Shown here one piece after another: positions 23,915-32,732 of a DNA stretch of 64,000 nucleotides. The notes beneath the pieces are model-generated. The model had not been told where the DNA came from, did not search any database, and was given only the letters and a program-made list of their open reading frames with translations. Positions within the stretch are counted from its first letter, which is position 1; the number at the start of each line of letters is the position of its first letter. The stretch spans positions 1-64,000 of the forward strand of contig JAVWHP010000003.1 in NCBI GenBank assembly GCA_036639955.1, written 5' to 3'. The position numbers and the translations under genes are program-made. The stretch comes from JAVWHP01 sp036639955 (GTDB lineage Bacteria > Bacillota_I > Bacilli_A > Erysipelotrichales > Erysipelotrichaceae).

Positions 23915-25637
23915 TATTCGTATATTTAAAGGCAAGGAAAACCCCTTGTCATTTGATTACTATTTAGACAATAAATTAACCAATACTGTTATCTTTAGTT
24001 TTTCAGAATATGATTATATTGAATTAGGGTTTGAATCACCTTGTGATAATATTCTAACAATCGAGAATAGTATCGGAGAAATAATAAAGCTTAAAAATAA
24101 AGAATTAGTAATTTTCAATGACTATGATCATAGTCGTTCCAATGAGATGGACATTACATTTCTACCTGAAACATATTCATTTAGAATAGATAAAGACAAT
24201 ACAAGTATTAACTATTTATTCAAGGTTACTTCTTCGGCTTTAAGCGATAATGTAACTAATATTAGAGACATTGTTAGTGATTTTTCTAAAGGCTTAGAAT
24301 TAGATATATTTTCTAAACAAAAAGGTAAAGGTATAATAGATACATCTAGTAGTTCATATCTTCCTTTATTTGAAAAAATCGTGAATAATAAAGAAATGAT
24401 TTTACAAGAACTTAATTATATAACTAAAAATCCAATTGAAGAACTTGTTAAAGCTGAGGTATTAACTCATAGAGCTGGAAAACCAACACTTAAACAAGAG
24501 ATAAGAAAGATAAGAAAGAATATAGAAGCCTTTACATCACTCAAGGCTCCTGTATTTAGATCAATGCCAACACTACAGAATAAAGAAAATCAAGTTCTAA
24601 AATCTACAATAAATAAGATTAACGTCAAACTTAATCGTATTGAGGAATATTTTCAAAGAACTATAGATGAAGAACAAACAAGAATGATGATAGCTGAAGA
24701 TGAACTAAAACTAGCAAAAAGTAAGTATGAACCCAATGACACTAAATTAAGTAAATATTTTAGAGATAAAACATATACTGAATATCTAAATAAGAATGCC
24801 AAGTATCAATCTATTAAGGATAAACTAGATATAATGATAACTAAGCGTAATGATGTGAACCTTATGAGAAGATCGTTTCAATTTATTTTGAACGAAACTT
24901 GGTTAAGCAATATTAATGATAATTATACTGTTATACAAACACCTAAAACTATGAGTAATATTCATTATAAAAGAATAATGGATTTTTATAATAATATCAA
25001 TACTAATTTTTCTAATGATAAGAATGCTATAAGTGGTTTTCGTTTTAGAGCTACTTATGAATTATATGAAATTTATGTTTTAATATTACTATTTAGAATC
25101 CTCATGGAAGATGGTTTTGTTAACATTGATAATGTTTCTGCTAATGATTTAATTCAGTTTCATCAGGAACAAGAGTTTAATTATGTTAAGGATAATATTC
25201 GTGTTAGAATTATTTATGATAAGACAGTTCCTTTATGTGATGAGAATCAGAATGATACTTTGGTGAATCAGAATAGTAGTTCTAATCGCCCTGATATTAT
25301 TGTAATGATATATGTAGATGATAATTTTGTTAATTCAATAATTTATGAAGTAAAGTGTCGTAGACTTCATTCTATTTATAGTGAAGCGGGTGATACTCCA
25401 GTGTTTACTCAACTTCGTGATTATACTAATTTCTGGTATGCAACATCTCCTAAAACTAAACCGATAAAAGGTGCTGTAAGTAATGTTTATGCAATTTATC
25501 CTGATGATGATGCCTATACTAATTCTTTTTGCTTTATTAATTTATTAGCTTTATCTCCTATGTATAATTATAAAGAAGATGATGGATTTAATAATTTAAA
25601 GGATACATTGATGGAAGAAATTAAACTTTATTATTAA
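23898..25637 (+). CDS. McrC-like DUF2357 / PD-(D/E)xK nuclease
   Basis: A 579-residue protein. The N-terminal 130 residues are beta-rich, leading into a DUF2357-like segment. Residues about 150-350 are helical with a charged coiled-coil-like stretch near 245-310. The C-terminal domain contains RPDIIVMIYVDD with Asp466 and, 18 residues on, YEVKCR with Glu484 and Lys486, the Asp...Glu-x-Lys core of PD-(D/E)xK nucleases. It would be the cleaving subunit driven by the preceding AAA+ protein. The ATG at 23898 lies inside the motor gene and the overlap argues for coupled translation. The protein is longer than classical McrC (about 350 residues). Confidence 0.75.
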   Translation: MAIQDSIRIFKGKENPLSFDYYLDNKLTNTVIFSFSEYDYIELGFESPCDNILTIENSIGEIIKLKNKELVIFNDYDHSRSNEMDITFLPETYSFRIDKDNTSINYLFKVTSSALSDNVTNIRDIVSDFSKGLELDIFSKQKGKGIIDTSSSSYLPLFEKIVNNKEMILQELNYITKNPIEELVKAEVLTHRAGKPTLKQEIRKIRKNIEAFTSLKAPVFRSMPTLQNKENQVLKSTINKINVKLNRIEEYFQRTIDEEQTRMMIAEDELKLAKSKYEPNDTKLSKYFRDKTYTEYLNKNAKYQSIKDKLDIMITKRNDVNLMRRSFQFILNETWLSNINDNYTVIQTPKTMSNIHYKRIMDFYNNINTNFSNDKNAISGFRFRATYELYEIYVLILLFRILMEDGFVNIDNVSANDLIQFHQEQEFNYVKDNIRVRIIYDKTVPLCDENQNDTLVNQNSSSNRPDIIVMIYVDDNFVNSIIYEVKCRRLHSIYSEAGDTPVFTQLRDYTNFWYATSPKTKPIKGAVSNVYAIYPDDDAYTNSFCFINLLALSPMYNYKEDDGFNNLKDTLMEEIKLYY

Positions 25638-25656
25638 TAGTGATGAAAATGCGAAG

Positions 25657-25682
25657 AAAATAAGCGTATGCTTATTTTTTTG
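25657..25682 (+). terminator. Terminator of the McrBC-like operon
   Basis: AAAATAAGC (25657-25665) pairs with GCTTATTTT (25670-25678) around GTAT and continues as T-run. Confidence 0.75.
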
Positions 25683-25749
25683 TTATTAACACCTATATCT
25701 AAATGCTATTTCGCTTCTCTCTCATATGAATTATTTTGTATTGTTAAGG

Positions 25750-25780
25750 AACCGTTAATTTTAATTTACGGTTTTTTAAC
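25750..25780 (+). terminator. Second hairpin, imperfect, before the phn operon
   Basis: AACCGT pairs with ACGGTT in an otherwise AT-rich stem with one mismatch, followed by TTTTTT. It may be a backup terminator or a leader attenuator. TTGAAA at 25785-25790 just beyond it is a candidate -35 for phnD, but no good -10 is visible at 17 bases. Confidence 0.4.
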
Positions 25781-25848
25781 TTTATTGAAACGTTAATGAA
25801 ATAAATTAATGATAAATTATATCCGTACCAAAAAGGACGGTAAATAAA

Positions 25849-26745
25849 ATGAAAAAACTGATATTAGTAATAACATGTATTATAAGTATTATTGGATTAA
25901 GTGGATGTAACGCTAAAAAGGAAAATGAAAATGGATGGCCAGAAAAACTAGTGGTAGTGCAAATGCCAAATGAAAATAATCCTGATGCAGGAACTAAACA
26001 TGCTGATTTTGTAAAAGCAATGTCAGCATATATTGGAATACCTGTAGAAGAAATGGAAGGAAATGACTACACAGTAGGAATAGAAGCTATGGCATCTAAA
26101 AAAGTAGATGTAATGCTAGTATCTCCAATGAGCTACTTTCAAGCAAAAGAAAGAGCTGGAGCTGAACTATTAGTCTCTACACCAATGGATGCAGAATACA
26201 GAACAAAGTTTATAGTAAAAGGGGATAGCCCAATTACGAAAATAGAAGAACTGAAAGGCAAAAGCTTCGCGTTCGTAGATCAAGCATCAAGTTCAGGATA
26301 TCTATACCCTAAATCTATGCTAGTTAATAAATTAAAATTAGATGTAGATCAATTAGAACAAAGCAATTATTTCTTTAGCACAGTAGCTTTCTCAGGTAAA
26401 CATGATTCATCAGTAATAGGAGTAACAATGGGAGACTATGATGGTGCTGCAGTAGCGGGGGCTACTATCAAAAAAATGGAAGAAGCTGGCGTAATAAAAT
26501 CTACTGATGTAAAAGTAATAGGAGAAACAGAAACAATACCCAATCCAGCGTATGTCATAAGAAGTGATTTACCAACAGATTTAAAGGAAAAAATTAAAGA
26601 ATTCTATTTACAATACAAAGATGAGAACTACTTCAAAACTATACACGGAAATAAAGATATTCGTTTTGTAGATGTAAAAGAAGAAGCATATGCACCAGCT
26701 AAAGAACTATTAGAAACTCTAAAAATAGATATGGGAGGAAAATAA
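25849..26745 (+). CDS. phnD: Phosphate/phosphite/phosphonate-binding lipoprotein (PhnD-like)
   Basis: A 298-residue extracytoplasmic binding protein with a lipoprotein signal peptide: basic MKK, hydrophobic core and lipobox LSGC (Cys20). The mature part has the two-lobed PhnD pattern: VVVQMP strand, GIEAMASKKVDVMLVSPMSYF near residue 79, LKGKSFAFVDQASSSGYLYP near 138, and GDYDGAAVAG near 203, where Ser/Thr residues bind the phospho-oxyanion in family members. It delivers ligand to the PhnCE transporter encoded next. Whether the ligand is phosphonate, phosphite or hypophosphite cannot be told; no C-P lyase genes are in the window. Confidence 0.82.
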   Translation: MKKLILVITCIISIIGLSGCNAKKENENGWPEKLVVVQMPNENNPDAGTKHADFVKAMSAYIGIPVEEMEGNDYTVGIEAMASKKVDVMLVSPMSYFQAKERAGAELLVSTPMDAEYRTKFIVKGDSPITKIEELKGKSFAFVDQASSSGYLYPKSMLVNKLKLDVDQLEQSNYFFSTVAFSGKHDSSVIGVTMGDYDGAAVAGATIKKMEEAGVIKSTDVKVIGETETIPNPAYVIRSDLPTDLKEKIKEFYLQYKDENYFKTIHGNKDIRFVDVKEEAYAPAKELLETLKIDMGGK

Positions 26746-26746
26746 A

Positions 26747-27586
26747 ATGAGCGCAGAAATACTAAGACTAAAACAAGTAAACAAGATTTATAATAATCAA
26801 ACACATGCTTTGAACGATCTTAGTGTAAGCATAAACAAGGGAGAATTCATTGTTGTAATAGGGCCAAGTGGAGCCGGGAAATCAACCTTTATTAGATGCA
26901 TTAATCGAATGATAGATCCAAATAGCGGAGAAATTATATTTAATGATAAACATATTGAAAACCTAAAAGGTAAGGAACTAAGAAAATGCAGAAGTCAAAT
27001 AGGAATGATATTTCAAAACTACAATTTAGTAAGCAGAACTAATGTTATAAAAAATGTTTTACACGGAAGATTAGGTTATATGAAATTCATAGACAGTATA
27101 TTAGGACGCTATGCTAAAGAAGATATTATGGAAGCTTATAAGCTACTTAAACAGGTAGGATTAGAGGATCAAATATATAAAAGAGCTGATGAGTTAAGTG
27201 GAGGTCAAATGCAAAGGGTAGGAATATGCAGAGCAGTAATCCAAAATCCAAAATTGCTCTTAGCAGATGAACCTATAGCTTCGTTAGATCCAAGTAGTGC
27301 TACTCTAATAATGGATACATTAAGTACCATTGTAAAGGATAGAGAATTAACATGCATTGTTAATCTGCACCAAATAGATTTTGCGAAGAAGTATGCAACT
27401 AGAATTATTGGAATAAAAGAAGGGCAAATAGTATTTGATGGTAAACCTGAATGCTTAGATGAAAAAATGATATCTTATATCTACAAAGGTAGAGAAGAAC
27501 AAATGTATCTTCCTGAAGAAAATCTAATACCGCAAACAAAAGCAACAGAAACACCAAAATTTAAACTAAAAGAAGGGCTATTGTAA
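26747..27586 (+). CDS. phnC: Phosphonate-type ABC transporter ATP-binding protein
   Basis: A 279-residue ATPase with Walker A GPSGAGKST (39-47), Q-loop IFQNYNL, signature LSGGQMQR (about 148-155) and Walker B LLLADEP. The LVSRTNVIKNVLHGRLGY segment after the Q-loop is typical of PhnC. It energises import through the two downstream permeases. GGAGG precedes the ATG, and the stop overlaps the next start (TAATG). Confidence 0.88.
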   Translation: MSAEILRLKQVNKIYNNQTHALNDLSVSINKGEFIVVIGPSGAGKSTFIRCINRMIDPNSGEIIFNDKHIENLKGKELRKCRSQIGMIFQNYNLVSRTNVIKNVLHGRLGYMKFIDSILGRYAKEDIMEAYKLLKQVGLEDQIYKRADELSGGQMQRVGICRAVIQNPKLLLADEPIASLDPSSATLIMDTLSTIVKDRELTCIVNLHQIDFAKKYATRIIGIKEGQIVFDGKPECLDEKMISYIYKGREEQMYLPEENLIPQTKATETPKFKLKEGLL

Positions 27587-28377
27587 TGGAAGAAACATTA
27601 AATCTATCATATACAAGAACGAGAGTTAGCCCTAAATTAATCCTCTTAATAGTAATTATATTACTGCAAGCATTAGCTTTTATCTTTTTAAATATTAAAG
27701 TGACTGATGCATTATTAGGATTGCCTAACTTTATTAGTTTCTTCATTAATAAATTTTTATGGCCTGACTTCTCAAATATAGGTACTTACATACCAGCGGT
27801 TATAGATACTGTATTATTTGCAATAGTAGCTACCTATATTTCAACAGCATTATCATTATTATGTGGGTTATTGATGTCAGAAGTCTCTAATCCAATTATT
27901 CCATTAAGAATTATAACTAGAGCAATAATATCTTTTATAAGAAATATACCTATATTAGTTTGGGCATCTTTATTAGTGTATGCTTTTGGAATAGGTGAAA
28001 TAGTTGGATTATTAGCACTAATTGTAGCTACTATTGGGTTCTTATCAAGATCCTATTCAGACAGTATTAATGAAGTAGCACACTCTAAATTAGAAGCACT
28101 TATTGCATCAGGTGCTAATTATGGACAACTAATGTTTCATGGATTATTACCTAATATGATACCAAGTTTAGTAAATTGGACTCTCTTTGCTTTTGAAATA
28201 AACATTAGAGCATCTACAATCTTAGGTATGGTAGGAGCTGGTGGAATTGGTTTATTGATTCAAACAAATATTAAATTATTTAAATATAGGGAAGCCTGTT
28301 CTATAATTATTATAGTAGTTATTATTGTTCTATTAACTGAATATATAACTAATAAAATAAGAACTAAATTAGGTTAG
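27586..28377 (+). CDS. phnE: Phosphonate-type ABC transporter permease 1
   Basis: A 263-residue membrane protein with about six helices. The cytoplasmic EAL-type loop for the ATPase is visible as HSKLEALIASGANYGQLMFHGLLP (about residues 165-188). STALSLLCGLLMSE and RASTILGMVGAGGIGLLIQ match PhnE permeases. It forms a heterodimer with the next gene product. The start overlaps the phnC stop. Confidence 0.85.
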   Translation: MEETLNLSYTRTRVSPKLILLIVIILLQALAFIFLNIKVTDALLGLPNFISFFINKFLWPDFSNIGTYIPAVIDTVLFAIVATYISTALSLLCGLLMSEVSNPIIPLRIITRAIISFIRNIPILVWASLLVYAFGIGEIVGLLALIVATIGFLSRSYSDSINEVAHSKLEALIASGANYGQLMFHGLLPNMIPSLVNWTLFAFEINIRASTILGMVGAGGIGLLIQTNIKLFKYREACSIIIIVVIIVLLTEYITNKIRTKLG

Positions 28378-28386
28378 GAGAAAACT

Positions 28387-29196
28387 ATGAATTCAACTAA
28401 TATTAAAATTAATAAGAATCATCAGTCTTTAAAATACTTATTATTTATAGTTATTGCTACTATAATATTCTTAGGTAGTATATATCTTTTAGATTTAGAT
28501 CTTACTAAGTTCATCATGCGTTTAAGTAATATTCCTACAGTCATTAATAGAATGTTAGTATTTGATGTTTCTTTAATTCCTAATATTTTAAGGGAGACTT
28601 TAGTTTCTATTACTTTAGCTTTTAGTGCTTTAACTTTAGGTACTGTTATATCGTTTGTCTTAGCTATTTTCTCTGCTTCTAATTTAGCTCCTAATAAATA
28701 TTTAGCAGTAGTTATTAAGAATTTAGTTGCTCTCATTAGGGCTGTACCTGCTATTGTTTGGGTTTTAATGGTTGTTGCTAGTATTGGTTTTGGTAATACT
28801 GGTGGTATGATTGGTTTAATTTTCCCGACTGTTGGTTATCTTAGTAAAAGTTTTGCTGCTTCTTTAGAGGAGGATGGTTTTGATCATATTGAGGCTATTA
28901 AGTCTACTGGTGCTCCTTGGCTTAGTGTTGCTTTGTTTGGTATTGTTTCTGAATCTTTACCTAAGATTATTGCTTGGATTGCTATGCGTTTTGAAAATAA
29001 CATAGCTGAGGGTATTTCTTTAGGTATGGTTGGTGTTGGTGGTGTTGGTTACTTACTTAATAAAGCTATTATGCAGTTTAATTATCCTGCTATATCTACT
29101 ATAATAGTAGTTATATTCATCACTATGCTTTCTATGGAATTATTGACTCAAACTTTTAAGAATAAATTGCGTAACGCAAATGGAGGTTTTAAATGA
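28387..29196 (+). CDS. phnE: Phosphonate-type ABC transporter permease 2
   Basis: A 269-residue membrane permease with about six helices and the coupling loop LEEDGFDHIEAIKSTGAPWLSVALFG (residues about 160-185), then EGISLGMVGVGGVGYLL. It is a second PhnE-type subunit, giving a heteromeric channel. TAGGAGAA precedes the ATG. Codons are strikingly T-ending (GCT, GTT, ACT) compared with the A-ending codons of phnD and phnC. The stop overlaps the phosphatase gene by ATGA. Confidence 0.84.
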   Translation: MNSTNIKINKNHQSLKYLLFIVIATIIFLGSIYLLDLDLTKFIMRLSNIPTVINRMLVFDVSLIPNILRETLVSITLAFSALTLGTVISFVLAIFSASNLAPNKYLAVVIKNLVALIRAVPAIVWVLMVVASIGFGNTGGMIGLIFPTVGYLSKSFAASLEEDGFDHIEAIKSTGAPWLSVALFGIVSESLPKIIAWIAMRFENNIAEGISLGMVGVGGVGYLLNKAIMQFNYPAISTIIVVIFITMLSMELLTQTFKNKLRNANGGFK

Positions 29197-29906
29197 TTAA
29201 TTATAACAGATTGCCTTTGGAACATGCTTATAATGTTAGGGATTTAGGTGGTTATGCTTCTGCTAATGGTATGCCTACTAATTATCATCGTTATCTACGT
29301 TCAGATGATATTTCTACTTTAACTAATGCTGATATTAAATTACTTTTAGATTATGGTGTTACTAAAGTTATTGATTTAAGAAGTGTAAGTGAAACTATGA
29401 ATAATGTTGATAAGCTTAAAGACATGCCTAATATTACTTATGTTAATATTCCTTTTATGAAGGGTACTATTGATAATGTTATGAATGCTAAAAATATAGT
29501 CTTAAAAGATTTCTACATAGATTTATTAAAGGATAAATCATTAGTTAATTCTATCATGTCTGAATTAGCAAAACCTATTTCTGGTTGTCTTTTATTTCAT
29601 TGTTCTGCTGGTAAGGATCGTACTGGTATTGTTTCTATGTTGTTATTATCTTTAGTTGGTGTTAGTTCTGCGGATATCATTTCTAACTATGAGGTTACGT
29701 TTACTTATTTGATGAGTAATCCTAAGCTTAGAAACTATATGGCTAATAGTAATTTTGATTTATCTCTTATGCATTCGGATCCATCTTCTATTTCTGCTTG
29801 TTTAGATTTCATCTATGATAATTACGCTTCAACTGAAAAATATCTTTTGGATTGTGGTCTTTCAATTGAACAGATTAATTCTATTAAGAAGAATTTTGTT
29901 AGCTAG
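29193..29906 (+). CDS. Tyrosine-phosphatase-like (dual-specificity fold) protein linked to the phn importer
   Basis: A 237-residue cytoplasmic protein. NVRDLGGYASANG near the N-terminus and FHCSAGKDRTGIVSMLLL near residue 132 form the Cys-x5-Arg P-loop (HCSAGKDRTG) of the bacterial tyrosine/lipid phosphatase group (Y_phosphatase3-like). Such enzymes cleave phospho-Tyr, phosphoinositides or other phosphoesters. Translationally coupled by ATGA to the permease gene, it may process an imported phospho-compound or regulate uptake. The substrate is unknown. Confidence 0.78.
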   Translation: MINYNRLPLEHAYNVRDLGGYASANGMPTNYHRYLRSDDISTLTNADIKLLLDYGVTKVIDLRSVSETMNNVDKLKDMPNITYVNIPFMKGTIDNVMNAKNIVLKDFYIDLLKDKSLVNSIMSELAKPISGCLLFHCSAGKDRTGIVSMLLLSLVGVSSADIISNYEVTFTYLMSNPKLRNYMANSNFDLSLMHSDPSSISACLDFIYDNYASTEKYLLDCGLSIEQINSIKKNFVS

Positions 29907-29945
29907 TTTTTCGAGCTATTCTTATCTTTTATTATATTTCTACAG

Positions 29946-29969
29946 ATAAGCCCTAGTGCTTATTTTTTT
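29946..29969 (+). terminator. Terminator of the phn operon
   Basis: ATAAGC (29946-29951) pairs with GCTTAT (29958-29963) around CCTAGT, followed by T-run. Confidence 0.65.
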
Positions 29970-30094
29970 ATTATATCCACTTTGTTAGTTTATTTGAACT
30001 AACAAAATTCTCTAATTTTTATATATTTTTGGATGTAATATGCCTTGTTTATCGGCATTTCTATCTTTTCAATGAAAAAAATATAAATTCCCCC

Positions 30095-30123
30095 TTGATA
30101 TCCCACTGTATCTACTGTATAAT
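30095..30123 (+). promoter_or_regulatory. Promoter of the YtrA-like regulator operon
   Basis: TTGATA (30095-30100) and TATAAT (30118-30123) with exactly 17 bases between. The operator-like palindrome 30112-30131 overlaps the -10. Confidence 0.8.
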
Positions 30124-30131
30124 CACAGTAG
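30112..30131. promoter_or_regulatory. Probable operator for the GntR/YtrA-type repressor
   Basis: CTACTGT-N6-ACAGTAG is a perfect seven-base inverted repeat whose spacer holds most of the -10 box. The site lies 15 bases before the regulator gene, so binding would block RNA polymerase and autoregulate the operon, as is usual for YtrA regulators. Confidence 0.6.
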
Positions 30132-30146
30132 AACGGAGGTGTTCTA

Positions 30147-30515
30147 TTGAATGTACATGTTTCTAGCTTTTCAAAAGTTCCTATCTATGAACAGATAAGA
30201 GTACAAATTAAACAAAATGTATTAAACAATACTATTATTCAAGGGGAACAACTTCCTTCTATAAGAGTAATGGCGAAAGAACTTCAAATAGGTATTGTAA
30301 CAGTTAAGCGAGCTTATGAAGAATTAGAAGCTGAAGGAATAGTGATCAATATTCCAGGTAAAGGCTGTTACGTAAAATATATTGATGAAGAAAAAATCAA
30401 GGAAATTAATATTATTGAAGCATCGAAGATGGTTGATGAAATTATAGGTTATGCTAATACATGCAATATTTCTAAAAATGATATTATTAAACTTGTAAAT
30501 GATAAATGGAGGTAA
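30147..30515 (+). CDS. GntR-family transcriptional regulator, YtrA subfamily
   Basis: A 122-residue protein. A winged helix-turn-helix spans residues 1-75 (PIYEQIRVQIKQNVLNNTI, QLPSIRVMAKELQIGIVTVKRAYEELE, GKGCYVK), with only a short helical tail, the hallmark of the YtrA subfamily, which normally dimerises and represses a neighbouring ABC transporter. The start is a TTG: CGGAGGTG lies seven bases upstream and no ATG in frame fits. Adjacent promoter and palindrome indicate autoregulation. Confidence 0.85.
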   Translation: MNVHVSSFSKVPIYEQIRVQIKQNVLNNTIIQGEQLPSIRVMAKELQIGIVTVKRAYEELEAEGIVINIPGKGCYVKYIDEEKIKEINIIEASKMVDEIIGYANTCNISKNDIIKLVNDKWR

Positions 30516-30517
30516 TT

Positions 30518-31381
30518 ATGGATAACTACGCACTAGATATATCTAATTTAAATTTAACTCAAGATAAATTTAAATTAGTAGATGTAAACTTTAAAATAGA
30601 AAAAGGAACTATTATGGGATTCATAGGACGTAATGGAGCTGGTAAAACAACAACTATTAATGCTATTATGTCATTCATTAGAAAAGATAGTGGAAAAATT
30701 CTTTTTGATGGAAAACCAATGTACGGTAATGAAGTAGAAGTGAAAAATAAAATAGGATACATTAATGACACTACTAATTTACCAAATCACTATACAATCA
30801 AGAAATGTATAAAAATTTTACCTCATTTATTTGATACATTTGATATTGAAATCTTTAAGAAACTATGTAAAGAATTAGAACTAAATGATGATAAACTAAC
30901 TGTTGCTAAATATTCTTTAGGAAATAGAAAGAAACTAAATATAGCCACTGCATTAGCAAGAAATGTAGATATACTAATTTTAGATGAACCATTAGCTAAT
31001 CTTGATCCTATAGCAAGAAATCAAATTATTGATTTATTAATGGATTATATGCAAGATGAAAATCATTCTATCTTGATATCATCACATATCTTAACAGATT
31101 TAGATAAGATATGTGATAACATAACTTTGATAGATCAAGGTAAAATTAAGTTCAGCATGGGAAAAGATATTATGCTTGATCAATATCGAATAGTTAATAT
31201 ACCAACTAATATATTTAAAGCAGAGTTTAAGGAACATATTATTGGATATCATACTACTAGTCTAGGGATTAAAGGCCTAACTACAGATGTTGATTATTTC
31301 AATAGCATAGCTCAAATATCTACAGAATTAGCAACAACAGAAGATATAATGTTATATTATTGTGAGAAAAACAATGACTAA
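30518..31381 (+). CDS. ABC transporter ATP-binding protein (YtrB-like)
   Basis: A 287-residue ATPase with Walker A GRNGAGKT (37-44), signature YSLGNRKKLNIATALAR (a degenerate LSGGQ) and Walker B ILILDEPLANLDP near residue 155. An upstream in-frame ATG at 30506 sits in the end of the regulator gene, but GGAGG at 30508-30512 serves the ATG at 30518. Directly behind the YtrA regulator, it probably powers export together with the two membrane proteins that follow. Confidence 0.82.
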   Translation: MDNYALDISNLNLTQDKFKLVDVNFKIEKGTIMGFIGRNGAGKTTTINAIMSFIRKDSGKILFDGKPMYGNEVEVKNKIGYINDTTNLPNHYTIKKCIKILPHLFDTFDIEIFKKLCKELELNDDKLTVAKYSLGNRKKLNIATALARNVDILILDEPLANLDPIARNQIIDLLMDYMQDENHSILISSHILTDLDKICDNITLIDQGKIKFSMGKDIMLDQYRIVNIPTNIFKAEFKEHIIGYHTTSLGIKGLTTDVDYFNSIAQISTELATTEDIMLYYCEKNND

Positions 31382-32069
31382 GATGAAATATTCATTTAGA
31401 ATCTTTAATAGATTGCAAAGAGTTCTTAATAACAATGAGAAACGTAGAAATTCAATAAGTGTAGTGTTATTCGTTATGCTATCCTTACTATTAGCTTTTA
31501 ATAAATTATTCAATACATTTATAGATGTATTAGTAATTGCTTATATGGCAGAAACTATCGCTCATTTTAGTTTGGTGTTTAATGGTCCTGTTGATCCAGC
31601 TTTTGAACAGATACCATTAACATCTAAAGAAAAATTCAATATCTTATTTATTTCTCAAAATGTGAATCATCTTATTGTATCTATATTAATGGGTAGTGTA
31701 TGTATATTGTTTCTTATATTCTCTGATCATGTCGCAATAGGCATAGCGATTATGTACTCTATTATTTTAGTATTAGTAGGAATAGCTATAAACAATGTAA
31801 TACTATTAGTAAGTTTTATTAAGGATAATGCTAGATACATGACTAAGGCAATACTATTAGTATTATTCTTAGTAGTAAGCTATATAGTTATGAATTATTA
31901 TCAAGCATATGAATCATCAACTAATTATGGAATATTAATGTTCCTAATAATAGATTTAATATGGGATCCTAAATTAACTATATTATTTGTAGGATTAGCT
32001 GCTATAGTATCAGTACTTATAGCTAGAACAATTGGTTATAAATTATATTTAAAGAATTATATATATTGA
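31374..32069 (+). CDS. Membrane protein, probable ABC permease subunit
   Basis: A 231-residue protein with six or so hydrophobic segments and a short charged N-terminus (KYSFRIFNRLQRVLNNNEKRR). TSKEKFNILFISQ near residue 84 resembles the cytoplasmic loop of ABC-2 exporters. The ATG at 31374 overlaps the ATPase stop (ATGACTAA), and a GTG 12 bases earlier is an alternative. The family is not recognised with certainty; its role is inferred from context. Confidence 0.65.
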   Translation: MTKMKYSFRIFNRLQRVLNNNEKRRNSISVVLFVMLSLLLAFNKLFNTFIDVLVIAYMAETIAHFSLVFNGPVDPAFEQIPLTSKEKFNILFISQNVNHLIVSILMGSVCILFLIFSDHVAIGIAIMYSIILVLVGIAINNVILLVSFIKDNARYMTKAILLVLFLVVSYIVMNYYQAYESSTNYGILMFLIIDLIWDPKLTILFVGLAAIVSVLIARTIGYKLYLKNYIY

Positions 32070-32082
32070 AAGGAATGATATT

Positions 32083-32718
32083 ATGAAAAAGTGTCTCTAT
32101 TTATCAATTTTAGATTACGATGAAAAAAATAGAGTTGGGTTTAATGCCAAAACGTTTATAACGGTAGTTCTTTGGACACTATTTGAAGTACTATTGCTCA
32201 ACGTTAGTAACAAAGGCGAACTTATGATATATGGACCTATTCATATGGGTATGATTACTTCAGCTGTTATACAAATGCTAATGTGTAGAAATCTATTTAA
32301 GAGCAATTATTTTTTAAAGGAAAAACCTGTAAAGATTAATATACTAGTACTAACTGCATTAATTAAAGTATATATTTATTTAATATTGGGTTTGATAATG
32401 GTAGCTATGATTCTAAACTTTATTGAACCATTAGGCTTTAAACATTTACTAAATTCAGTATATATAATATTTGTTATATCAGCTATTGTGTTTAATTTTA
32501 TATTTATCCTATCATTGATGAGGAATAAATATACAAAAATTATTCTATCATTAATATGTGGTATTACACCTATTATGTTAGCAAGTAAAACAACTCTATT
32601 AGGTAATATATTTAATGTTACTAATACTGATTATTTAGGCTTAACATTACTAGGAATAGTAATGTTTATTATAAGCTATATTATTATTAATTACTTATAT
32701 CGTAGAGATATAAAATAA
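32083..32718 (+). CDS. Membrane protein, probable partner permease
   Basis: A 211-residue protein with about six transmembrane segments and a 20-residue basic N-terminal stretch. GAAAGGAATG precedes the ATG. It lacks clear motifs. Lying between two ABC ATPases with gaps under 20 bases, it belongs to the same operon and most likely pairs with the preceding membrane protein. Confidence 0.6.
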   Translation: MKKCLYLSILDYDEKNRVGFNAKTFITVVLWTLFEVLLLNVSNKGELMIYGPIHMGMITSAVIQMLMCRNLFKSNYFLKEKPVKINILVLTALIKVYIYLILGLIMVAMILNFIEPLGFKHLLNSVYIIFVISAIVFNFIFILSLMRNKYTKIILSLICGITPIMLASKTTLLGNIFNVTNTDYLGLTLLGIVMFIISYIIINYLYRRDIK

Positions 32719-32732
32719 CAAAGGAGATAAAT

